The translations under genes were made by a program, and so were the position numbers. The notes under the pieces were generated by a model. It had not been told where the DNA came from, made no database searches, and saw only the letters and a program-made list of their open reading frames with translations. From Neokomagataea tanensis (lineage in GTDB: Bacteria; Pseudomonadota; Alphaproteobacteria; Acetobacterales; Acetobacteraceae), in assembly GCF_006542335.1 (NCBI RefSeq), contig NZ_CP032485.1, positions 846,001 to 910,000 of the forward strand: 64,000 nt of DNA, written 5' to 3'. Below are positions 17,881 to 26,945 of this stretch, piece after piece. Positions within the stretch are counted from its first letter, which is position 1; every line of letters begins with the position of its first letter.

Positions 17881-18255
17881 GTGGTTCACCGCCCGTCCGA
17901 AAAGGAAGAAAGCTTCGCCGAGCGGCTTGCCCGCGCTGACGCAAAACTTTCTCCTAATAAACGGTCGAAAAAGGCAGGTGGAGCACCCTCATCCAATGGT
18001 AACAAAACTCTGTCAGAGTTTGGCGTTGCCATGCGATTGGGTACTGAACTTGTCGCTGGTCTAGCCGTAGGAGTAGCAATCGGGTACGCTCTCGGTTGCT
18101 GGTTAGGGTACAAAGTCGTGTTTATCGTGATTTTTGCCCTGTTTGGATGTGGTGCCGGCATGATTAATGCTTGGCGTTTCTTAAACGGGCCAGCCCTCCT
18201 GGCAGGCCCCACTAATGACGGGAGAAGCCAGCGTGGCTGCCGGATCGACGATTGA
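17881..18255 (+). CDS. atpI: ATP synthase protein I
   Basis: A 124-residue assembly factor for the c-ring of F0 ATP synthase. After a charged, Ser/Lys-rich N-terminus of about 50 residues come two membrane segments (LVAGLAVGVAIGYALGCWLG and VFIVIFALFGCGAGMINAWR) that fit the AtpI family pattern of glycines around a short loop. The start is GTG 17881. Its 3' end overlaps the start of atpB, and it heads the F0 operon atpI-atpB-atpE-atpF'-atpF, the usual alphaproteobacterial order with the F1 genes elsewhere. Confidence 0.85.
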   Translation: MVHRPSEKEESFAERLARADAKLSPNKRSKKAGGAPSSNGNKTLSEFGVAMRLGTELVAGLAVGVAIGYALGCWLGYKVVFIVIFALFGCGAGMINAWRFLNGPALLAGPTNDGRSQRGCRIDD

Positions 18256-18982
18256 CGCGCTCGGACAATTCGAGCTGACACCGGTTCTCGGTACGCTCGG
18301 TGAAAGTCTGCATTTTTCGCAGTCGCCGCTCTTTATGCTCATCGCTGTCGTACTGGTTCTTAGCTTCCTGTATATCGGAATGCGTCCTGCGGCAGTTGTA
18401 CCGGGGCGTCTGCAAGCTGCGGCCGAGCTTGGATATGACTTCGTCCATGACCTTGCTGTCAGTACGATTGGTGAAAAGGGAACAGCTTTCTTCCCATTCA
18501 TCTTTGCACTCTTCTTTTTCATTCTGACCGGTAACTATCTCGGTCTTATCCCTTTCTGCTTCACTTACACCAGCCACATTGCCGTGACTTTGGCTCTGGC
18601 TGTTGGAGTGTTTCTGCTATCAATCGTTGTAGCCTTGCGCCATCAGGGAATTGGCTTCTTCAAGCACTTCCTCCCCGCTGGCGTTCCTATCGGCTTGGCT
18701 CCACTGATTGTCCCGATCGAGATCATTTCTTTCCTCTCTCGTCCTATCAGCCTGTCAATCCGACTGTTTGCCAACATGGTAGCCGGTCACGTGTTGTTCG
18801 AGGTTTTCGCCTCCTTCACGATCATGCTCGCTGGTCTGGGTGTTGTGGGTCAAGTCATTGCCATCGCTCCGATCGTGTTCAACATCGCATTGATGGCTCT
18901 GGAATTGCTGGTAGGCCTGCTGCAGGCATATGTCTTCGCGATCCTCACCTGCATCTACCTGCGCGAGGCTGTTGAGCACTAA
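18233..18982 (+). CDS. atpB: F0F1 ATP synthase subunit a
   Basis: Membrane subunit that forms the proton half-channels of ATP synthase. About 249 residues with five to six membrane segments. The essential Arg lies in SLSIRLFANMVAGH (about residue 178) and the C-terminal helices contain ELLVGLLQAYVFAILTCIYL. GTG 18233 is chosen because GGGAGAAG stands 5 bases upstream of it; the ATG 18 bases upstream (18215) lacks a ribosome site. It overlaps atpI by 23 bases, suggesting coupled translation. Confidence 0.95.
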   Translation: MAAGSTIDALGQFELTPVLGTLGESLHFSQSPLFMLIAVVLVLSFLYIGMRPAAVVPGRLQAAAELGYDFVHDLAVSTIGEKGTAFFPFIFALFFFILTGNYLGLIPFCFTYTSHIAVTLALAVGVFLLSIVVALRHQGIGFFKHFLPAGVPIGLAPLIVPIEIISFLSRPISLSIRLFANMVAGHVLFEVFASFTIMLAGLGVVGQVIAIAPIVFNIALMALELLVGLLQAYVFAILTCIYLREAVEH

Positions 18983-19049
18983 TCCCTAGTGCCCGATAGC
19001 TTTCGGCATATTCGTTTTTCTTCCAACCGCCTACTAAGGAAACTCTAAC

Positions 19050-19274
19050 ATGGACGTTCAAGCAGCTCGTGAAATCGGCGCCGGTCTGGCAGTTATCGCT
19101 CTGGCAGGTGTCGGCGTTGGTATCGGCAACATCTTCTCTACGCTGGTCAGCACAATCGGCCGTAACCCAGCATCACGTGCAAACGTATTCGGTCTGGGCA
19201 TGCTCGGCTTCGCTCTGACAGAAGCTGTTGCTCTGTTTGCTCTGCTGATCGCATTCCTGATCCTGTTCTCCTGA
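19050..19274 (+). CDS. atpE: F0F1 ATP synthase subunit c
   Basis: A 74-residue hairpin of two membrane helices forming the rotor ring. The glycine-rich first helix ([17 protein letters not shown]), the polar loop with RNP (residues 38-40) and the proton-carrying Glu58 in [13 protein letters not shown] are all present. A ribosome site (AAGGAAA) precedes ATG 19050. It sits 67 bases after atpB and 8 bases before the b' gene. Confidence 0.97.
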   Translation: MDVQAAREIGAGLAVIALAGVGVGIGNIFSTLVSTIGRNPASRANVFGLGMLGFALTEAVALFALLIAFLILFS

Positions 19275-19282
19275 GGGTCAAA

Positions 19283-19855
19283 ATGAACCGCATGCCACGC
19301 CTTTTCCTGTTCGTCGCTACGCTGGCGGCTGTGCCGGGCCAAGCCGTGGCTGCGGGCATGCCCCAGCTACGCTTCAATGACCATCTGGTCATTGGGCAGG
19401 TCGTCTGGGGTGCCGCCATCTTCATTGGCTTCTACCTCGTCCTGAGCCGCTCAGCCCTTCCAAAGGTTGAACGCGTTCTGACAAACCGTCGTAACCGTAT
19501 CCAGAACGATCTGGATGTTGCACGACGCGCCAAGGCAGAAGCTGATGCGGCAAGCGCAGAGCTTCAAAAAGCACGTCATGACGCTGCCGCACAGGCACGT
19601 GCCAATGTCGAGCGCATCCAAAATGAGGCACGCGCTACTGCCGAGGCACATGCCCAAGCAGCTGCAAAGCGTTTGGAGGCCGAGATCGCTCAGGCCGAGG
19701 AACGCATCGCCCAATCCCGTAACACCGCTCTTGCAAGCTTGCCTGACATTGCAACCCAAACGGCGCAAACCGTCGTTGGCCGTTTGCTTGGTACAGATGC
19801 CAGCACCGCACAGGGTACGGCTATTTCTGACGCCGTCGCACGGGCACAAGCCTGA
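19283..19855 (+). CDS. atpF': F0F1 ATP synthase subunit b'
   Basis: A 190-residue peripheral-stalk subunit. An N-terminal hydrophobic stretch (LFLFVATLAAVPGQAVAAG) resembles a signal peptide, followed by the membrane anchor (VVWGAAIFIGFYLVLSRSALPKVERVL, residues about 40-65) and then a long Ala/Gln/Glu-rich coiled coil. This is the b' (AtpX/AtpG) type of phototrophs and Alphaproteobacteria. It lies 8 bases after atpE and 8 bases before atpF. Confidence 0.92.
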   Translation: MNRMPRLFLFVATLAAVPGQAVAAGMPQLRFNDHLVIGQVVWGAAIFIGFYLVLSRSALPKVERVLTNRRNRIQNDLDVARRAKAEADAASAELQKARHDAAAQARANVERIQNEARATAEAHAQAAAKRLEAEIAQAEERIAQSRNTALASLPDIATQTAQTVVGRLLGTDASTAQGTAISDAVARAQA

Positions 19856-19863
19856 AGGAGGAC

Positions 19864-20367
19864 ATGATGTTCCACGAACCACGTTTCTGGACCGCACTGG
19901 CCTTCGTCCTTTTCTTCGTGATTTTTGGACGCAAGCTCTGGGCCGTCATCACGCATACGCTTGATGCACGCGCAGACCGCGTCCGTGCCGACCTTGACGA
20001 AGCATCTCGCCTGCGCCGCGAAGCCGAGCAAATGCTCGAAGACGCGACACGCGAGCGTGAAAAAACACTTGAAGAAACCAAGCAGATGATCGCCCGATCG
20101 GAAGCCGAAGCCGCAGCTGTGGCTGAGCGCGCCCGTCAGGATGCTCAAGAAGCTGCTGAACGTTACGAAGCCCAAGCTCGTGACCGTATTGAAGCCGCAG
20201 AGCGTGCAGCCCTGCGTGAAGTACGTGAACGCGCTACAGCCATTGCCATCAGCGCCGCACGCGACGTTGTTGCATCACACCTAGCATCCAGCCCTGAAGC
20301 TGCTGCTAAGCTTGTTGATGAGAGCCTCGCTGCATTGCCAGCATCGCTCCGCAAAGCCGCTGCTTAA
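19864..20367 (+). CDS. atpF: F0F1 ATP synthase subunit b
   Basis: A 167-residue peripheral-stalk subunit: one N-terminal membrane helix (FWTALAFVLFFVIFGRKLWAVI, residues 6-27), then a charged coiled coil with many EAE/RAR repeats to about residue 130. A ribosome site (AAGGAGG) precedes ATG 19864. It is the last gene of the F0 operon; a 9-bp hairpin follows 17 bases downstream. Confidence 0.95.
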   Translation: MMFHEPRFWTALAFVLFFVIFGRKLWAVITHTLDARADRVRADLDEASRLRREAEQMLEDATREREKTLEETKQMIARSEAEAAAVAERARQDAQEAAERYEAQARDRIEAAERAALREVRERATAIAISAARDVVASHLASSPEAAAKLVDESLAALPASLRKAAA

Positions 20368-20384
20368 AACTATGACAACAGCTG

Positions 20385-20419
20385 AGACCCGGGAAACTCC
20401 CTTAAAGGTGCCCGGGTCT
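20385..20419 (+). terminator. hairpin after the F0 ATP synthase operon
   Basis: Perfect 9-bp arms AGACCCGGG and CCCGGGTCT around a 17-base loop, starting 17 bases after the atpF stop. There is no T-run. It would lie inside the coding region of the next gene if that gene began at ATG 20372, which is one reason to prefer ATG 20447 for it. Confidence 0.6.
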
Positions 20420-20446
20420 TCGCCCTCTGATACGGTCTCTTCCCCT

Positions 20447-21181
20447 ATGACTCAAAGCGCTCTCACGATCAGCATTGTCATGGCGGTTTTAAACGAGGCT
20501 GAGAATATTATCCCGGTTTGCCGGGAACTCGCCGCTACGCTTGAAAAGCTACCACCCTGCGAAATCGTCGCTGTGAATGACGGTAGCACTGACTTAACAG
20601 TCACCCGCTTGCTTGAAGCGCGCGATAACTTCCTGCCGCAACTCCGAATCATCAGCCACCCGAAGCGCCTCGGCAAATCCGCAGCTCTCCGCACAGGTAT
20701 TGAAGCTGCCAAAGGGGAATGGATCGCTACGATTGATGGCGACGGACAAGATGATCCGACCTCTATCATTCACATGCTCTCCCTTGCACAGGCGCATCAG
20801 GGTGCAGCGCCATTGGTTGTCGGCGTGCGTCGCAAGCGGAGCGACCGCCTATCACGCCGCATCGCAACAAAATTCGCCAACGGCCTGCGGCAAAAACTGC
20901 TGAACGATGGTTGCCCTGACACTGGCGCACCTCTCAAACTCTTCTCGCGCGCTCTATTTCTACGGATCCCTCAATTTGAGGGAGTTCACCGCTTTCTGCC
21001 CGCGCTACTCGGCCATTATGGCGCACCACTTATCTGCTACGAAGTTCAGCATCGTTCCCGGCTGCACGGGCAATCCAAATATACGAACTTAAACCGCGCT
21101 TTAGTTGGCATCCGTGACCTACTAGGCGTGATGTGGCTCCAAAACAGGACCCACCTTCCCTCTCGCACGACCGAGCATTAA
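20447..21181 (+). CDS. GT2 family glycosyltransferase (polyprenyl-phosphate sugar synthase type)
   Basis: About 244 residues of a DPM1/ArnC-like GT2 enzyme that typically loads a sugar onto undecaprenyl or dolichyl phosphate. Motifs: SIVMAVLNEAENI, EIVAVNDGSTDLT, LGKSAALRTGI, IDGDGQDDP (metal-binding DGDGQ) and RSRLHGQSKYTNL near the end. Unlike ArnC it lacks two C-terminal membrane helices. ATG 20447 is chosen; ATG 20372 would put the operon hairpin inside the gene. It is followed by a GT39-type membrane transferase, which uses the lipid-linked sugar that such an enzyme would make. Confidence 0.85.
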   Translation: MTQSALTISIVMAVLNEAENIIPVCRELAATLEKLPPCEIVAVNDGSTDLTVTRLLEARDNFLPQLRIISHPKRLGKSAALRTGIEAAKGEWIATIDGDGQDDPTSIIHMLSLAQAHQGAAPLVVGVRRKRSDRLSRRIATKFANGLRQKLLNDGCPDTGAPLKLFSRALFLRIPQFEGVHRFLPALLGHYGAPLICYEVQHRSRLHGQSKYTNLNRALVGIRDLLGVMWLQNRTHLPSRTTEH

Positions 21182-21190
21182 GATGTTCTG

Positions 21191-21207
21191 AGCCGCTCAC
21201 AGCGGCT
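21191..21207 (+). terminator. short hairpin between the two transferase genes
   Basis: Arms AGCCGCT and AGCGGCT with a 3-base loop, followed by TTTAA. Weak as a terminator; it lies 10 bases after the GT2 stop and 52 bases before the next gene. Confidence 0.4.
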
Positions 21208-21258
21208 TTAATGCGTGCCCAAACCAGTGCTGAAACTGGTAAAATTGGAAATGCCTGC

Positions 21259-22932
21259 ATGACATTGACCTTCCGTCATTACTTTCTCCTTGCATTAATG
21301 ACGTTCACGCTGGCGCTTTCCGGGCGTATGTCTCTTCCTCCCCTCGACAGAGATGAACCGCGATACATGGAAGCATCTGAGCAGATGCTTTTATCCGGTA
21401 ATTACGTTGACGTGCGCTTCCAAGACAAACCGCGCTATCTCCAGCCAGCGGGTATCTACTGGCTCGAGTCTTCCGTCGCCGCGACTGCGCAAAAGATTTT
21501 TGGTCCCTCAGTACTGCGCAAAACATGGCCTTATCGCGTACCCAGTCTCATTGCTGCATCATTGGCCGTACCCCTTACCGCATGGATCGGCAGTGTCCTT
21601 TTCAATGGTCTAACCGGTTTATGTGCTGCTGGCCTTTTGATGGTCTCAACACTCTTCGTCGCTGAAAGCCGCATGGCGACCATCGATACGGTTTTACTGC
21701 TTGATATCCTGACCGTCCAAGCCGCACTCCTACGCGCGTTCCGTGACCGGGAAAGCGATCGTACAACGTCCATACAAACGGCCCTGCTTTATTGGGCGGC
21801 GTGCGGTGTCGGCCTGATGCTCAAAGGGCCCGTCGTCCTCATTCCTGCGTTTGGGACACCGCTTACTTTTTGGCTGTCCGAGCGCGCCATCAAATCCGAC
21901 AATGCACGCACTGGCCTTTTCAAACGGATGCGCCCTGCTTGGGGATGGCTTCTCATGCTGGCCGTTGTCATTCCGTGGTGCGTCGCTATTCAGGTAGTGA
22001 GCCACGGCCAATTTTTTTCAAAGGCTGTCGGGCATAATTTTCTGGGTAAAATTGGGCATGGTCAAGAATCCCATGGATTATTCCCGGGCTATCATCTCCT
22101 TGTTTTTGCCATCGCGTTCTGGCCGGGGTCATTTTTTGCAGCTCTTGCCTTACCTGCAATCTGGAAAAATCGCCTTACCCCCCAAGTCCGTTTTCTGCTG
22201 AGTTGGATCGTGCCGCACTGGCTCGTTTTTGAACTCATCGCCACCAAGCTGCCGCATTACGTTTTACCGACATACCCTGCCATTGCCATTCTAACGGCCG
22301 CTGCCTTGGTTTTCTGGCCGCAAATAACCGTAGGCCGTCTGGGAAAATACCTCCTTGGTTTTTACGGTACTGTGTGGGGAATTCTCGGAATCGCATTTTG
22401 CCTTGCAGGCAGCGTTTTAGTCTTCACGTTAGAGCACCGCGTTATTGCACAAGAGTTAATTGCCCTTGGTGGCTCTCTACCGCTCATGGTGTTGGCAATT
22501 TGGTTCATCTTCAAAAAAGCACGGCGCAATGCGCTGATCTGCGTCATGGGGGCTGCCATCTTAACGCATGCTGGTTTGTTTCTTGCGGTTATCCCAAATC
22601 TTCAAACTATTCGGTTGGCACCACGCGTTGCTGAACTCTTCCAAGCCGTTCAGCCTTGTGCTGACAGCACGTTAATCTCGACCTCGTACTCTGAACCTAG
22701 CCTCGTATTCCTTGCTGGCCCTAACACCCAACTCTTGGGCGCAGCTCCTGCTGCACAGTATTTATCAGGCCACAAAGAATGCAGCCTTGTTCTTGTCGAC
22801 CGTAAAGACGAAGCCGCGTTTCGAAAAGCACTTGAGCAAACCGGAACGGAACTCACAGAATACGGCCGTATCAAGGGGCTGAATTATTCCAACGGTCACC
22901 ATCTAGACTTAGGTTTGTTCGCTCCGCGCTGA
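21259..22932 (+). CDS. ArnT/PMT-type (GT39) membrane glycosyltransferase
   Basis: A 557-residue integral membrane protein of the dolichyl-phosphate-mannose or ArnT type. After the first helix comes the conserved periplasmic loop PPLDRDEPRYMEASEQML with the catalytic acidic residue, then QDKPRYLQPAGIYWLES, and about ten more membrane segments. It transfers a sugar from an undecaprenyl-phosphate carrier to lipid A or another envelope acceptor. The start at ATG 21259 is supported by a GGAA motif and avoids overlap with the preceding GT2 gene. The pair resembles ArnC/ArnT, but no other arn genes are present, so the sugar is not known. Confidence 0.85.
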   Translation: MTLTFRHYFLLALMTFTLALSGRMSLPPLDRDEPRYMEASEQMLLSGNYVDVRFQDKPRYLQPAGIYWLESSVAATAQKIFGPSVLRKTWPYRVPSLIAASLAVPLTAWIGSVLFNGLTGLCAAGLLMVSTLFVAESRMATIDTVLLLDILTVQAALLRAFRDRESDRTTSIQTALLYWAACGVGLMLKGPVVLIPAFGTPLTFWLSERAIKSDNARTGLFKRMRPAWGWLLMLAVVIPWCVAIQVVSHGQFFSKAVGHNFLGKIGHGQESHGLFPGYHLLVFAIAFWPGSFFAALALPAIWKNRLTPQVRFLLSWIVPHWLVFELIATKLPHYVLPTYPAIAILTAAALVFWPQITVGRLGKYLLGFYGTVWGILGIAFCLAGSVLVFTLEHRVIAQELIALGGSLPLMVLAIWFIFKKARRNALICVMGAAILTHAGLFLAVIPNLQTIRLAPRVAELFQAVQPCADSTLISTSYSEPSLVFLAGPNTQLLGAAPAAQYLSGHKECSLVLVDRKDEAAFRKALEQTGTELTEYGRIKGLNYSNGHHLDLGLFAPR

Positions 22933-22941
22933 CGTAAGAAA

Positions 22942-22969
22942 AAAGCCTCCTAGGTTTGGGAGGCTTTTT
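22942..22969. terminator. bidirectional terminator between GT39 gene and ubiK
   Basis: Stem AAAGCCTCC / GGAGGCTTT with a loop of about 8 bases. It is followed by TT on the plus strand and preceded by an A-run that gives a T-run on the minus strand. The flanking genes converge. Confidence 0.9.
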
Positions 22970-22995
22970 CATCACTATCAGCCTGAGAAAGCCGC

Positions 22996-23271
22996 TTAGG
23001 AATGCTCTGCTTTTACAGCCTCTAAACGCGCAAGACGCTCTTCCAAAGCTGTAAAACGTTGTTCCGCCTTTTCCTGAGCTAAACGCGCACGGTTCAGCAT
23101 TTCTTGAGTCGCCTCGAACTCATCGCGCCGCACCAAATCCAAACCATTAAGCACTTCGTCTACACGCGCCCGGACAATAGCGTGCACTTCCTCGCGCAGG
23201 CCGCTGGCGGCTGAAAGAGCATTGCCCGCAAAACCAGCAATATCATCGAAAAAACGTGCCTTAATTGACAT
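22996..23271 (-). CDS. ubiK: ubiquinone biosynthesis accessory factor UbiK (BMFP family)
   Basis: A 91-residue protein of the BMFP/YqiC family: an N-terminal amphipathic helix (FFDDIAGFAGNALSAASG) that contacts membranes, then VDLVRRDEF-like sequence (LDLVRRDEFEATQEM) and a C-terminal trimerising coiled coil (LEERLARLE). In Proteobacteria UbiK assists late ubiquinone synthesis. ATG 23271 has a good ribosome site (AGGAGT); the longer open frame is ignored. It is divergent from lgt with 172 bases between. Confidence 0.88.
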   Translation of the reverse strand: MSIKARFFDDIAGFAGNALSAASGLREEVHAIVRARVDEVLNGLDLVRRDEFEATQEMLNRARLAQEKAEQRFTALEERLARLEAVKAEHS

Positions 23272-23443
23272 GGGTACCACTCCTAAACACAATGCACTGT
23301 TCCACAATGGTGGTGAGCCAAAGCGCATTGCTTGGTTCGTAACGATAGAACGACTATACAGGAAGTATCGTCAGCGTCACGGCTGGCATTCTTTTATCGG
23401 TCACCACTTTTCATTTAGACCGAACTGCCGGAGCTTCCTGCCC

Positions 23444-24265
23444 ATGAGCCACCCGCTCCTGTTTCCCGGTTTTGACCCGGTTGCTTTTCATTTAGGACCT
23501 TTAGCAGTGCGCTGGTACGCACTTGCTTACATGGCATCCTTTATCTTGGCATTGCCACTTGTAAAAAGATTATGCCGCCTCTCGCCTGCCATTGCCGACA
23601 GTGCTGCAGTCGATGATTTTTTATTTTACGGCATCATCGGCGTGCTATTGGGTGGCCGCCTAGGTTACGTTTTATTTTACCGACCTGATTTTTATCTGAC
23701 GCATCCTGTCGAAATCCTGAAAACCTGGCAGGGAGGAATGTCTTTCCATGGCGGAGCACTGGGCGTCATTCTCATGCTCATCTGGTTTACATGGAAACGC
23801 AAAATCAACTTTCTTGCTTTTGCTGACCGTGTTGTGCCTGTCGTGCCTATCGGACTCGGACTCGGGCGGTGCGCAAATTTTGTTAATGGCGAGTTATGGG
23901 GACGCCCTGCTCCCGACAACCTCCCTTGGGCGATGATCTTCCCCACTGGTGGCCCGATACCCCGGCATCCATCAGAGCTTTACGAAGCCTTGACCGAAGG
24001 CTTGCTGCTTTTGATTGTCTTGCTCGTAGCGGCCCAACGGGAGAAAATCCGCAAGCATTACGGTGCACTCTCGGGCCTGTTCCTTGTAGGTTATGCCTGT
24101 GCGCGCAGCTTTTGTGAATTCTTCCGGGAACCCGATGCAAATATTGGATTCCTGCCAGGTGGAACCACCATGGGGCAACTCCTGTGCATTCCAATGGCTT
24201 TGGCTGGGATCGCGATTATAACCTATGCTTGGCGCCACCCACGTAAGGACGTGTCTCATGCCTGA
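23444..24265 (+). CDS. lgt: prolipoprotein diacylglyceryl transferase
   Basis: First enzyme of lipoprotein maturation: it moves a diacylglyceryl group from phosphatidylglycerol to the lipobox Cys. The 273-residue protein has about seven membrane segments. Diagnostic motifs are the catalytic-region MSFHGGALG, GLGRCANFVNGELWGR (the Lgt signature) and RHPSELYEALTEG. ATG 23444 begins at the typical PLLFPGFDPVAFHLGPLAVRWY start of the family; the longer frame upstream overlaps ubiK and is rejected. It overlaps pgeF by 8 bases. Confidence 0.95.
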   Translation: MSHPLLFPGFDPVAFHLGPLAVRWYALAYMASFILALPLVKRLCRLSPAIADSAAVDDFLFYGIIGVLLGGRLGYVLFYRPDFYLTHPVEILKTWQGGMSFHGGALGVILMLIWFTWKRKINFLAFADRVVPVVPIGLGLGRCANFVNGELWGRPAPDNLPWAMIFPTGGPIPRHPSELYEALTEGLLLLIVLLVAAQREKIRKHYGALSGLFLVGYACARSFCEFFREPDANIGFLPGGTTMGQLLCIPMALAGIAIITYAWRHPRKDVSHA

Positions 24266-25043
24266 CGTCATTGTTCCGGACAGCGCGCTGCTCCGCTCTA
24301 CGGCACTGCATGTCCCACATGCTTTCTTTACGCGCCTTGGTGGTGTTTCGCCTGCTCCGTTTGATAGCTTGAACGGCTCCTTATCATCTGTGGATGACCC
24401 AGAAAATATTCGGGAAAACCGCGCGCGGATCGCTCATACTCTAGGGGTACACCCCCAAAACCTGCTCGGATTAAAGCAAACTCACAGCGCTATCGTTCAT
24501 ACGATACGGCACGGTACTGAACATTGGCTTACTGGCCGCGGCCCCGAAGGAGACGCGCTGGTGACAGATTCCCCTGACATCGCTGTCAGTACCATCACGG
24601 CAGATTGTGGCCCTCTTCTATTGGCCTCGGCTGATGGGCGCATTGTCGGCGCAGCGCATGCCGGTTGGAGAGGTGCTGTCGGGGGAGTAATTGAAGCTGT
24701 TATCGACGGTATGCGTGCCATAGGCGCTGTGGACATACGCGCCGTTGTCGGCCCGTGCATCGGTAAAGACGTCTACGAAACGGGACAAGACATGTACGAG
24801 GCTGTCACGAAAATAGACTCCGAACGCGGCCCCCGTTTCTTCAGACCAGCCCCAAAAGAAGGGCATTTTTTATTCGATTTATCGGGCTATTGTGCGGACC
24901 GTTTGCGGGCCGCTGGCGTATCAGAAGTTCAAACGCTGAACGTCGACACGCTGACTGATGAACGATTTTTCAGCCACCGCCGCCGTACCCTTGCCGGAGG
25001 CGGCCATATCGGACACCAAGTATCGGCCATCAGACCGATCTAA
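24258..25043 (+). CDS. pgeF: peptidoglycan editing factor PgeF (laccase-domain, YfiH family)
   Basis: A 261-residue single-domain protein of the DUF152/YfiH family. Metal-site residues are visible: His in LKQTHSAIV, Cys and His in TADCGPLLLASADG ... GAAHAGWRGAVGG, and a later GPCIG. In E. coli the homologue removes wrongly incorporated amino acids from cell-wall precursors; others act on purine nucleosides. ATG 24258 overlaps the lgt stop (ATGCCTGA), so the two are translationally coupled. Confidence 0.9.
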   Translation: MPDVIVPDSALLRSTALHVPHAFFTRLGGVSPAPFDSLNGSLSSVDDPENIRENRARIAHTLGVHPQNLLGLKQTHSAIVHTIRHGTEHWLTGRGPEGDALVTDSPDIAVSTITADCGPLLLASADGRIVGAAHAGWRGAVGGVIEAVIDGMRAIGAVDIRAVVGPCIGKDVYETGQDMYEAVTKIDSERGPRFFRPAPKEGHFLFDLSGYCADRLRAAGVSEVQTLNVDTLTDERFFSHRRRTLAGGGHIGHQVSAIRPI

Positions 25044-25046
25044 AGA

Positions 25047-25082
25047 AAACCCTCCAAGCAATCATTGCTTGGAGGGTTTTTT
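25047..25082. terminator. strong bidirectional terminator between pgeF and catalase
   Basis: Perfect 14-bp stem AAACCCTCCAAGCA / TGCTTGGAGGGTTT with loop ATCAT and a T-run on the plus strand. On the minus strand the A-rich left flank provides a T-tract. The flanking genes converge and the catalase stop is 4 bases away. Confidence 0.93.
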
Positions 25083-25085
25083 GTT

Positions 25086-26531
25086 TTATGCGGCTTGCAG
25101 AGCAGTTCTTACACCGGCTTCCCATTCAGGATCAGCCTTGTGGAAAAGTGCTAGCTGACGCTCGATGATCTCTTGAGGCACTCCAGCCATGGCACCCGCA
25201 AAGTTACTGTAGAAGCGTTGCTTTTCTTCTGCATTAAACAGGCGGAAGAGCGCGCGTGGTTGCTCGAAATCGTCACCATCTGAGCGATGCTCGTAATACG
25301 CGGCATCCCCATTGATCTTCAGCGGTGGCTCGACAGCGTCTGGCGCTTCTACAGGTCCCGAGAACGAATTGGGCTCATAATACCCACCGTCTCCGGGCTC
25401 AGGAGCATCAAAGCGCATCGGACCATCCATGTGATAGTTCTTCACTGGAATTTTGGGCCGGTTCACAGGCAGCGTCTCATAGTGCGTTCCAACGCGGTAG
25501 CGGTGTGCATCTGCGTAGGCAAACAAACGGCCTTGCAGCATACGATCAGGTGAGAAGCCAATACCCGGCACAACATTGGACGGGGAGAAAGAGGATTGCT
25601 CAATCTCAGCGAAGTAATTGACCGAGTTGCGGTTTAATTCCATCACCCCGATCTCTTGCAGTGGATAGTCCGACTGCGACCAGACCTTCGTGATATCGAA
25701 TGGATTGAAAGAGACGCGCTCAGCTTCGGCTTCGTCCATAATCTGGATGTACACTGTCCAACGGGGGAAGTCGCCTTGGTCAATCGCGTTGTACAGGTCT
25801 TCCTGTGCGCTTTCGCGGTTATTGGCGATGATCTTGGCAGCTTCTTCATTGGTCAGGTTGCGGATGCCCTGCTGGGTCTTGAAGTGGAACTTCACCCAGA
25901 AACGCTCACCCTCACGGTTCCACAGTGAGAAGGTGTGGCTCCCGAAGCCGTGCATGTGGCGGTAGCTTTGAGGAAGTCCGCGATCCGAGAACAGGATTGC
26001 AACCTGATGCAACGTCTCTGGGCTAAGTGACCAGAAGTCCCACATAGCCGTCGGTGAACGCAGGTTCGTACGAGGATGGCGCTTTTGTGTGTGGATGAAA
26101 TCAGGGAATTTGATCGGATCCCGCACAAAGAAGACTGGCGTATTGTTACCAACAAGGTCCCAGTTGCCGTCATCCGTGTAAAATTTGACGGAAAAACCGC
26201 GTACGTCCCGCTCAGCGTCAGCGGCACCGCGCTCACCTGCGACGGTAGAGAAGCGGGTCAGAAGGTCAGTTTTTTTACCAACTTCTGAGAAGATCGAAGC
26301 GCAGCTATAGCGCGTAATGTCTTGGGTAACGGTGAATGTTCCAAAAGCACCCGAACCTTTTGCGTGCACGGTCCGCTCAGGGATACGCTCACGGTTCTGA
26401 TGAGCTAACTTTTCCAACAGCTGATAATTTTCCAGCAGCAAGGGCCCACGCGGACCTGCAGTCTTGCTGTCTTGGTTATTGCCCCAAGGGGCGCCTGCTG
26501 TCGTACGGATAATGTTGCGCTCAACCATCAT
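25086..26531 (-). CDS. katA: monofunctional heme catalase (small-subunit, clade 3 type)
   Basis: Decomposes hydrogen peroxide; acetic acid bacteria produce much of it during strong aerobic oxidation. About 481 residues, the usual size of small-subunit catalases. The distal His56 ([11 protein letters not shown]), Asn129 ([15 protein letters not shown]) and the proximal heme Tyr in [14 protein letters not shown] (about residue 340) are present. The ribosome site (AAGAGG) precedes a GTG-ATG-ATG triplet; ATG 26531 is used here. The symbol katA is the common one for this clade and is not proven by the sequence. Confidence 0.93.
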   Translation of the reverse strand: MMVERNIIRTTAGAPWGNNQDSKTAGPRGPLLLENYQLLEKLAHQNRERIPERTVHAKGSGAFGTFTVTQDITRYSCASIFSEVGKKTDLLTRFSTVAGERGAADAERDVRGFSVKFYTDDGNWDLVGNNTPVFFVRDPIKFPDFIHTQKRHPRTNLRSPTAMWDFWSLSPETLHQVAILFSDRGLPQSYRHMHGFGSHTFSLWNREGERFWVKFHFKTQQGIRNLTNEEAAKIIANNRESAQEDLYNAIDQGDFPRWTVYIQIMDEAEAERVSFNPFDITKVWSQSDYPLQEIGVMELNRNSVNYFAEIEQSSFSPSNVVPGIGFSPDRMLQGRLFAYADAHRYRVGTHYETLPVNRPKIPVKNYHMDGPMRFDAPEPGDGGYYEPNSFSGPVEAPDAVEPPLKINGDAAYYEHRSDGDDFEQPRALFRLFNAEEKQRFYSNFAGAMAGVPQEIIERQLALFHKADPEWEAGVRTALQAA

Positions 26532-26945
26532 CACACCTCTTGTTTCTCTGTTGAGCCAACCTCTACCGAAAGCAGGAAAAATCTAGAAACCGATTAATTT
26601 TATTTTTTTAAAAGGTTTCACCTATTTGTAATATCCATCACGATGCCGTTAAGTTTTGACATAAGTCGTTCTTTATTACGGCTTAAAGGCTTAGAGTGTT
26701 CGTGAGCGCGAGATGCGGTCTTTATTGAAGGAGCATAGCAGGGCGATGCTGGTCTACAGCCCCATTACGATGACGCTTTCTATGCCCTTTAACCGCTCTA
26801 TTCGCGCCCTTCATTTTCAATCCCGCGTAGATGGCGCCGCCGATACTGACGGCTTGTCGCGCTTTCCCGCCGTGTCGCGAGTCCAAGCATGGTTTCGGCC
26901 ATACTTTCCGGCCACGCTCGCGCGGTCAATGAGGCACTGAAGATT
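26532..26945. other. 414-bp divergent region between catalase and pyruvate decarboxylase genes
   Basis: No gene is supported here. A TTGACA box stands at about 26657 without a convincing -10 partner at normal spacing. The pyruvate decarboxylase side is rich in GC and may be a long 5' leader. No riboswitch or known operator is recognised. Confidence 0.45.

Noticed and set aside
20372..20446. Earlier start of the GT2 enzyme after atpF
   Set aside because: It would translate a perfect hairpin that fits a terminator of the ATP synthase operon, and the domain itself begins after ATG 20447.
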